Below are positions 60,556 to 64,000 of a DNA stretch of 64,000 bases, piece after piece. Origin of the DNA: Paenibacillus_D sp047238105 (GTDB lineage Bacteria > Bacillota > Bacilli > Paenibacillales > Paenibacillaceae); NCBI RefSeq assembly GCF_047238105.1, contig NZ_JBDFMD010000001.1, forward strand, positions 4,030,001-4,094,000. Reading direction: 5' to 3'. Each line of letters opens with the position of its first letter. Positions within the stretch are counted from its first letter, which is position 1. The position numbers were made by a program, and so were the translations under genes. The notes under the pieces were generated by a model. The model saw only the letters and a program-made list of their open reading frames with translations, did not search any database and was not told the origin of the DNA.

Positions 60556-60842
60556 AGATGTCTATTAAAAAATGGATTTCCTTTGGCCTGGTCTACGTGG
60601 TCATCGTGGTTGCAGGGTACAGTATCGTGACAGGGCTAAATCCACTGGCAAGCGGCGAGCTGGATCACGATGGCCATGCCGCTCCAAATCGTCTCGAGGA
60701 GGAAGAAGAGAGAGATCATCACGCGCATAACCAACAGGGTCACGGGCATCACCATGGTGAATCCGACGTGGAGGTTGACGTCACCTATAACGATCAAAAG
60801 GTTATCATAAGCGTGAGAGGCGTGAAATCCACATGCCTCTGA
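60552..60842 (+). pseudogene. Truncated His-rich membrane protein, copper-linked
   Basis: The 96-residue frame has one membrane span (about 8-28), an acidic and His-rich segment (DHHAHNQQGHGHHHGES) and then VEVDVTYNDQKVIISV, which looks like the start of an extracytoplasmic beta domain. It stops after eight further, unrelated residues. Longer copper-locus proteins with this opening, as I recall them, continue for about another 100 residues. The break falls where the next gene begins. It is coupled to copA by overlap. A genuine short metal-binding protein remains possible. Confidence 0.55.
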
Positions 60843-61486
60843 AAAAATTTGCTGTAACACCTGGTTTTGGTGTAGGCGGCACACTATTTCAGCCACAACA
60901 GCTTGCCTTGTTGGGGGAGATTGTAGGCGATGACGCACAAATTGAAATGACGCCATTTAAACAGCTCTATGTCGCTGTAGAAGAAGAGAAACTAGAGGAC
61001 ATCAAAGCCCAATTAAGGACAGCAGGGCTGGATATCCAAGAAGCCTGCTTCTACACGAAAAATCTAATCGCTTGCAATTTTTGTAGGGGCGAACAAGAAG
61101 CCGGCTTGGACATTGCGAAAACGCTAGACCGAGCTGTAGCTGGTCATCCCGTGCCGAGTCCAATTAAAATTGGCTATGCTGGTTGTGCCCTTGGAACAAG
61201 TGAGCCACTGTTGAAAGACATATCAGTTGTGAAAATGAGAGATACGTTTGATCTTTATGTCGGTGGCGAAGCTAAAGGGCTTAAAGCGCGGCTCGCAAAA
61301 CTTCTGTTTTCCGGGCTTACTGCTGATCAGCTGACTCCTGTTCTTATGCGCTTAATTCAAGATTACCAACAAAACGGTAAGAAGAAAGAAACTTATGCAC
61401 GGTATACGGATCGTATAACGCTAGATCGATTACGAAACCACTCAAGAAATGGTAGGGAGCGACATGAAGACCATTTTAATCGTTGA
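60833..61486 (+). CDS. Nitrite/sulfite reductase-like small protein with degenerate cluster site
   Basis: The 217-residue protein begins PLKKFAVTPGFGVGGTLFQP and has the ferredoxin-like half domain and one 4Fe-4S/siroheme half domain of nitrite and sulfite reductases. Usual ligands are C-x5-C and C-x3-C. Here Cys81-x2-Cys84 and Cys118 (GYAGCALGTSE) remain, and the fourth ligand position is Thr122, so full siroheme catalysis is doubtful. It follows the broken His-rich gene and precedes a two-component system, with no strong ribosome binding site. It may be an electron-transfer or sensor fragment. Role unknown. Confidence 0.65.
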   Translation: MPLKKFAVTPGFGVGGTLFQPQQLALLGEIVGDDAQIEMTPFKQLYVAVEEEKLEDIKAQLRTAGLDIQEACFYTKNLIACNFCRGEQEAGLDIAKTLDRAVAGHPVPSPIKIGYAGCALGTSEPLLKDISVVKMRDTFDLYVGGEAKGLKARLAKLLFSGLTADQLTPVLMRLIQDYQQNGKKKETYARYTDRITLDRLRNHSRNGRERHEDHFNR

Positions 61487-62156
61487 TGACGAAGCGAATA
61501 TTCGTGAAGTGATTGGCTCTTACTTGCAAAATGAGGGCTTTCGAACAATTGATGTTGAGACAGGTCGTGAAGCCATCGAATGTGTGCAAAATCAGGTGGT
61601 AGATTTTGTGATTTTGGATCTAATGTTACCGGACATGGAGGGCGAGCGCGTGTGTGAGGCGATCCGGCAATTCCATTCCGTTCCGATTTTAATGCTTACC
61701 GCTAAAGTATCCCAGAACAATCGAATTAAGGGGTTAGCAGTGGGAGCCGATGATTATGTAATCAAGCCATTTGATCCCAGAGAAGTCGTAGCGAGGGTCC
61801 GCACCATATTACGGCGTGCAGATGATGATGTGCTTCTGGCAGATCGAATGTCGTTTAATCGGGGCGAACTGATCATTGATTCATTAAAGCAGCAAGTTTT
61901 CCACTCAGGTAATTGTGTAAGTCTGACGCCAAATGAATACAAGATTTTGCTTGTCCTTGCCAAATATCCACAGCGCTCCTTTTCAAGGGACGAGCTAATT
62001 GAACGCGTATTAGGCCATGACTTTGAAGGGGATATCCGTACCATTGATCAGCATGTAAAAAATCTGCGGTATAAAATTGAAAACGATCCGAAGAATCCAG
62101 TTTACGTTGTTACTGTATATGGATTTGGGTATCGTTTTGCAGGTGGATTACGATGA
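61464..62156 (+). CDS. OmpR/PhoB-family response regulator
   Basis: The 230-residue protein has a receiver domain with phospho-acceptor Asp52 in VILDLMLPD, the DD pair at residues 8-9 and Lys in YVIKPFDP. A winged-helix DNA-binding domain follows (LTPNEYKILLVLAKYPQRSFSRDELI, then TIDQHVKNLRYKIE, and VYGFGYRF). I start at ATG 61464, with GGGAG upstream, which overlaps the previous gene by 23 bases. It is coupled by ATGA to its histidine kinase. Target genes may include the lipoprotein downstream. The stimulus is unknown; copper or envelope stress fits the context. Confidence 0.94.
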   Translation: MKTILIVDDEANIREVIGSYLQNEGFRTIDVETGREAIECVQNQVVDFVILDLMLPDMEGERVCEAIRQFHSVPILMLTAKVSQNNRIKGLAVGADDYVIKPFDPREVVARVRTILRRADDDVLLADRMSFNRGELIIDSLKQQVFHSGNCVSLTPNEYKILLVLAKYPQRSFSRDELIERVLGHDFEGDIRTIDQHVKNLRYKIENDPKNPVYVVTVYGFGYRFAGGLR

Positions 62157-63226
62157 ATCGGCGGCTCTATATGAGGTTCGCGCTTATTATTATTGGCATC
62201 ACTGCAGGGATTGTGTTTGTTTCTAGTGTGAGTCTGATTTTCACTATGCATTATCATTTCCAGATGTATCAGTCGCAAGCCGCTGTAGTAAGTCATGATG
62301 TAACCGAGTTAAACTACCATTTGGAATTAGCACTCTTGCAAACGATTTTATGGACATGCGTGGTATCGATCGTATTGGCCATTGTGCTGGGCATATATGT
62401 AGCAAAACGGATCTCGTCACCGTTGGTGCACATGAAACATGTGGCAGAGCAGATGACGGTGGGAGATTGGCATGCACGGGTTTCGCTTGCTGGCAAAGAT
62501 GAATTAGCTGAACTGGGAGCGTCCATTAACACCTTGGCTGCTCAATTAAAGCACCAGGAGCAATTGAGAGTGACAATGACGGAAAACATTGCCCATGAGC
62601 TTCGAACGCCATTAACGACGCTTAAAAGCCATGTGAGGGCTCTTAAAGACGGAATTTGGGAGCCTACGCCCTCACGTATCCATACGTGTTATATTGAAAT
62701 TGAACGCTTAACCGATTTGGTTGCCGAACTGGAAGATTTAACGCAACTTGAATCGCCAGGTTTTCAATTGGTGCGCAAGGAAGAACGACTTGCGAAAGTC
62801 ATTGAACGGGCTGTGAATATAGTCGATGCATCTTATCGAGAGAAGCGCGTCCACCTGAATTATTCAGTCGGTTCGGAAATTAGAGTACTCATGGATCAAG
62901 ACCGGATGATTCAGGTTTTTGTGAACTTGTTAAGCAATGCACTCAAATTTACATCCGCACAGGGTCATGTAAGCATTTCAGCTAAAGAAGCTTATGGTGG
63001 AATTGAGATTGTAGTTGAGGATTCTGGTGATGGAATTCCTTCTGAAGACCTTCCCAATGTGTTTGAGCGGTTTTACCGTGCAGATAAATCGCGAAGTCGC
63101 AATACGGGTGGGAGCGGTCTGGGGTTAACCATTGTGAAACAACTCATTACAGCTCACGGTGGACACATTAACGTAGAAAGCGAGCAAGGAACAAAATTTA
63201 CAATTCGACTTCCAAAACTTCTATAA
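62153..63226 (+). CDS. Sensor histidine kinase
   Basis: The 357-residue membrane kinase has spans at about 8-30 and 61-82 with a short extracytoplasmic loop of about 30 residues, a HAMP linker (ISSPLVHMKHVAEQM), phospho-acceptor His148 in ENIAHELRTPLTTL, and N, G1 and G2 boxes (LLSNALKF, EDSGDGIP, GGSGLGLTIVKQLI). The very small sensor loop favours detection at or within the membrane. It starts on the regulator's stop (ATGA). Together they form a classic two-component pair. Confidence 0.95.
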   Translation: MNRRLYMRFALIIIGITAGIVFVSSVSLIFTMHYHFQMYQSQAAVVSHDVTELNYHLELALLQTILWTCVVSIVLAIVLGIYVAKRISSPLVHMKHVAEQMTVGDWHARVSLAGKDELAELGASINTLAAQLKHQEQLRVTMTENIAHELRTPLTTLKSHVRALKDGIWEPTPSRIHTCYIEIERLTDLVAELEDLTQLESPGFQLVRKEERLAKVIERAVNIVDASYREKRVHLNYSVGSEIRVLMDQDRMIQVFVNLLSNALKFTSAQGHVSISAKEAYGGIEIVVEDSGDGIPSEDLPNVFERFYRADKSRSRNTGGSGLGLTIVKQLITAHGGHINVESEQGTKFTIRLPKLL

Positions 63227-63545
63227 ATGAATCTACACAAGTTCTTCAAAAGTGTAAGGTAGATTTGGTGTGTAGCAAAAAACGAAAGGGTGGTATAGGC
63301 CTTTTTTGTGTGGGGAAGTTCGCGCATTCCTCCAGTAGCAGAGGAGTAACCGGTAGTGAACTGTCTCAAAGTTATTGGGCAAAAACGTATGTATCTGCGA
63401 GGCGCCCGGTGGCAGAAAAGTCGATGGGCAAGTTTATATAATTAATGGATAAGTCTCGTTTGCAAAAATGAATTCCATTTGCATGACTGGATAGGAATAG
63501 GGGGAGACTTTGGGAGTTACGAGACATAACATAAGGAGTGGAAAA
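63227..63545. other. Intergenic region before the lipoprotein (319 bp)
   Basis: A weak AAAGG...CCTTTTTT hairpin (about 63285-63307) may end the two-component operon. GGATAGGAATAGGGGGAGAC (63490-63509) faintly resembles a CsoR half-site. An AT-rich TATATAATTAAT stretch at about 63436 may hold a -10 element. No gene found. Confidence 0.4.
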
Positions 63546-64000
63546 ATGAGGAAATCACTGCTTTTACTTTGTCTGGCTGCTACACTGGTGCTAAGTGCAT
63601 GTGGTAATGGTAATAACGAAGCACCAAATAGGACAACTAATGAAACGAATAACCCGAACGGTGGTGTGCAGAATGGTGGGCATGATGGCCACGCCGACAT
63701 GGACCATTCAAGCTCAGGCGAGGTTCCAGAAGGGCTACAGCCTGCCTCCAATCCGACATTTCCTGTTGGTAGCGAGGCTGTCATTGTAGACGCGCATATG
63801 AGCGGTATGGAGGACGCCGTAGCCGCGATAGTCGGTGCCTATGACACGACGGTATACACGGTTTCTTACACCCCTACAACCGGCGGTGAGCGCGTGACGG
63901 ACCATAAGTGGGTCGTTCATGAAGAAATCAAGGATGCAAGCAGTGAACCGTTTAAACCCGGCGATGAAGTTGTTTTGGAAGCTGATCATATGACGGGGAT
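63546..64000 (+). CDS. YdhK-like lipoprotein (DUF1541), incomplete at window end
   Basis: The ATG has AAGGAG upstream and the frame stays open to the last base (151 complete codons). The signal peptide MRKSLLLLCLAATLVLSAC has a lipobox with Cys19, so the protein is a lipoprotein. A His/Asp/Met-rich low-complexity part (GGHDGHADMDHSS) follows, then EGLQPASNPTFPVGSEAVI, DAHMSGMEDA and TVYTVSYTPTTGGERVTDHKWVVHEE (about residues 104-129), features of the YdhK/DUF1541 family. Such proteins often sit in copper loci. The C-terminal third is outside the window. Confidence 0.88.
   Translation, partial: MRKSLLLLCLAATLVLSACGNGNNEAPNRTTNETNNPNGGVQNGGHDGHADMDHSSSGEVPEGLQPASNPTFPVGSEAVIVDAHMSGMEDAVAAIVGAYDTTVYTVSYTPTTGGERVTDHKWVVHEEIKDASSEPFKPGDEVVLEADHMTG

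Noticed and set aside
60552..60842. Complete small copper-binding membrane protein
   Set aside because: Possible, but the abrupt loss of the beta domain after VIISV makes truncation more likely; listed as a probable remnant.

Overview
The window looks like a chromosomal segment of a Gram-positive, endospore-former-type Firmicute, most probably Paenibacillus or a close relative. This is inferred from gene content and protein style, not from a marker gene. Pointers are tandem YveK / CpsD / CpsB-type polysaccharide regulators, S-layer-homology (SLH) proteins, strong GGAGG ribosome binding sites, frequent GTG/TTG starts, and a glutaminyl-tRNA synthetase. The backbone is GC-rich. Two stretches are clearly richer in A+T: about 42.5-54.5 kb (sugar, polymerase and flippase genes) and about 56.7-64 kb (copper genes). 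No rRNA, tRNA, transposase, integrase or CRISPR array was seen.

Layout. 0-6.4 kb: lipid kinase, flavodoxin-fold oxidoreductase, LysR regulator with AEC transporter, LapA-domain protein, a 32-residue membrane peptide and one unknown protein. 6.6-28.2 kb: polysaccharide locus A, with YveK modulator, CpsD kinase, galU, initiating sugar transferase, several glycosyltransferases, Wzy-like polymerase, a second-copy-type murB and murA, Wzx-like flippase, manC, a phosphohexomutase homologue whose signature motifs are all eroded, and ugd. 28.3-32.4 kb: SLH protein, anchored coiled-coil protein and an XRE regulator. 33-34.7 kb: glnS. 34.9-56.6 kb: polysaccharide locus B, with CpsB phosphatase, a second SLH protein, second YveK and CpsD, then a bacillosamine-type set (4,6-dehydratase, aminotransferase, sugar transferase, acetyltransferase), a complete UDP-N-acetyl-L-fucosamine set (CapE, CapF, CapG), glycosyltransferases, Wzy, Wzx, and a second galU and second ugd. 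56.7-64 kb: a CsoR-controlled copper island (csoR, Cys-rich copper-storage protein, copZ, copA), a broken His-rich membrane gene, a siroheme-reductase-like fragment, a two-component system and a lipoprotein running off the end.

How it works together. Each polysaccharide locus has its own modulator and kinase, priming transferase, polymerase and flippase, so two separate Wzx/Wzy-type polymers are likely. Locus A can supply UDP-glucose, UDP-glucuronate and GDP-mannose. Locus B can supply a diacetamido-trideoxy sugar, L-FucNAc, UDP-glucose and UDP-glucuronate. One CpsB phosphatase may serve both kinases. Each locus also carries one SLH protein and one single-span membrane protein, and these form two paralogous pairs.

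Most unusual items: (i) three intergenic arrays (about 1.09, 2.16 and 22.1 kb) that all repeat with a period of exactly 51 bp and share a small hairpin with an AAGGG...AAAAGTGC-like loop; (ii) the phosphohexomutase homologue with eroded motifs and a 250-residue Ala/Pro linker; (iii) MurA and MurB homologues inside an exopolysaccharide locus; (iv) a 172-bp MITE with a perfect 8-bp target duplication; (v) Ala/Pro/Gly-rich insertions in several enzymes of locus A.
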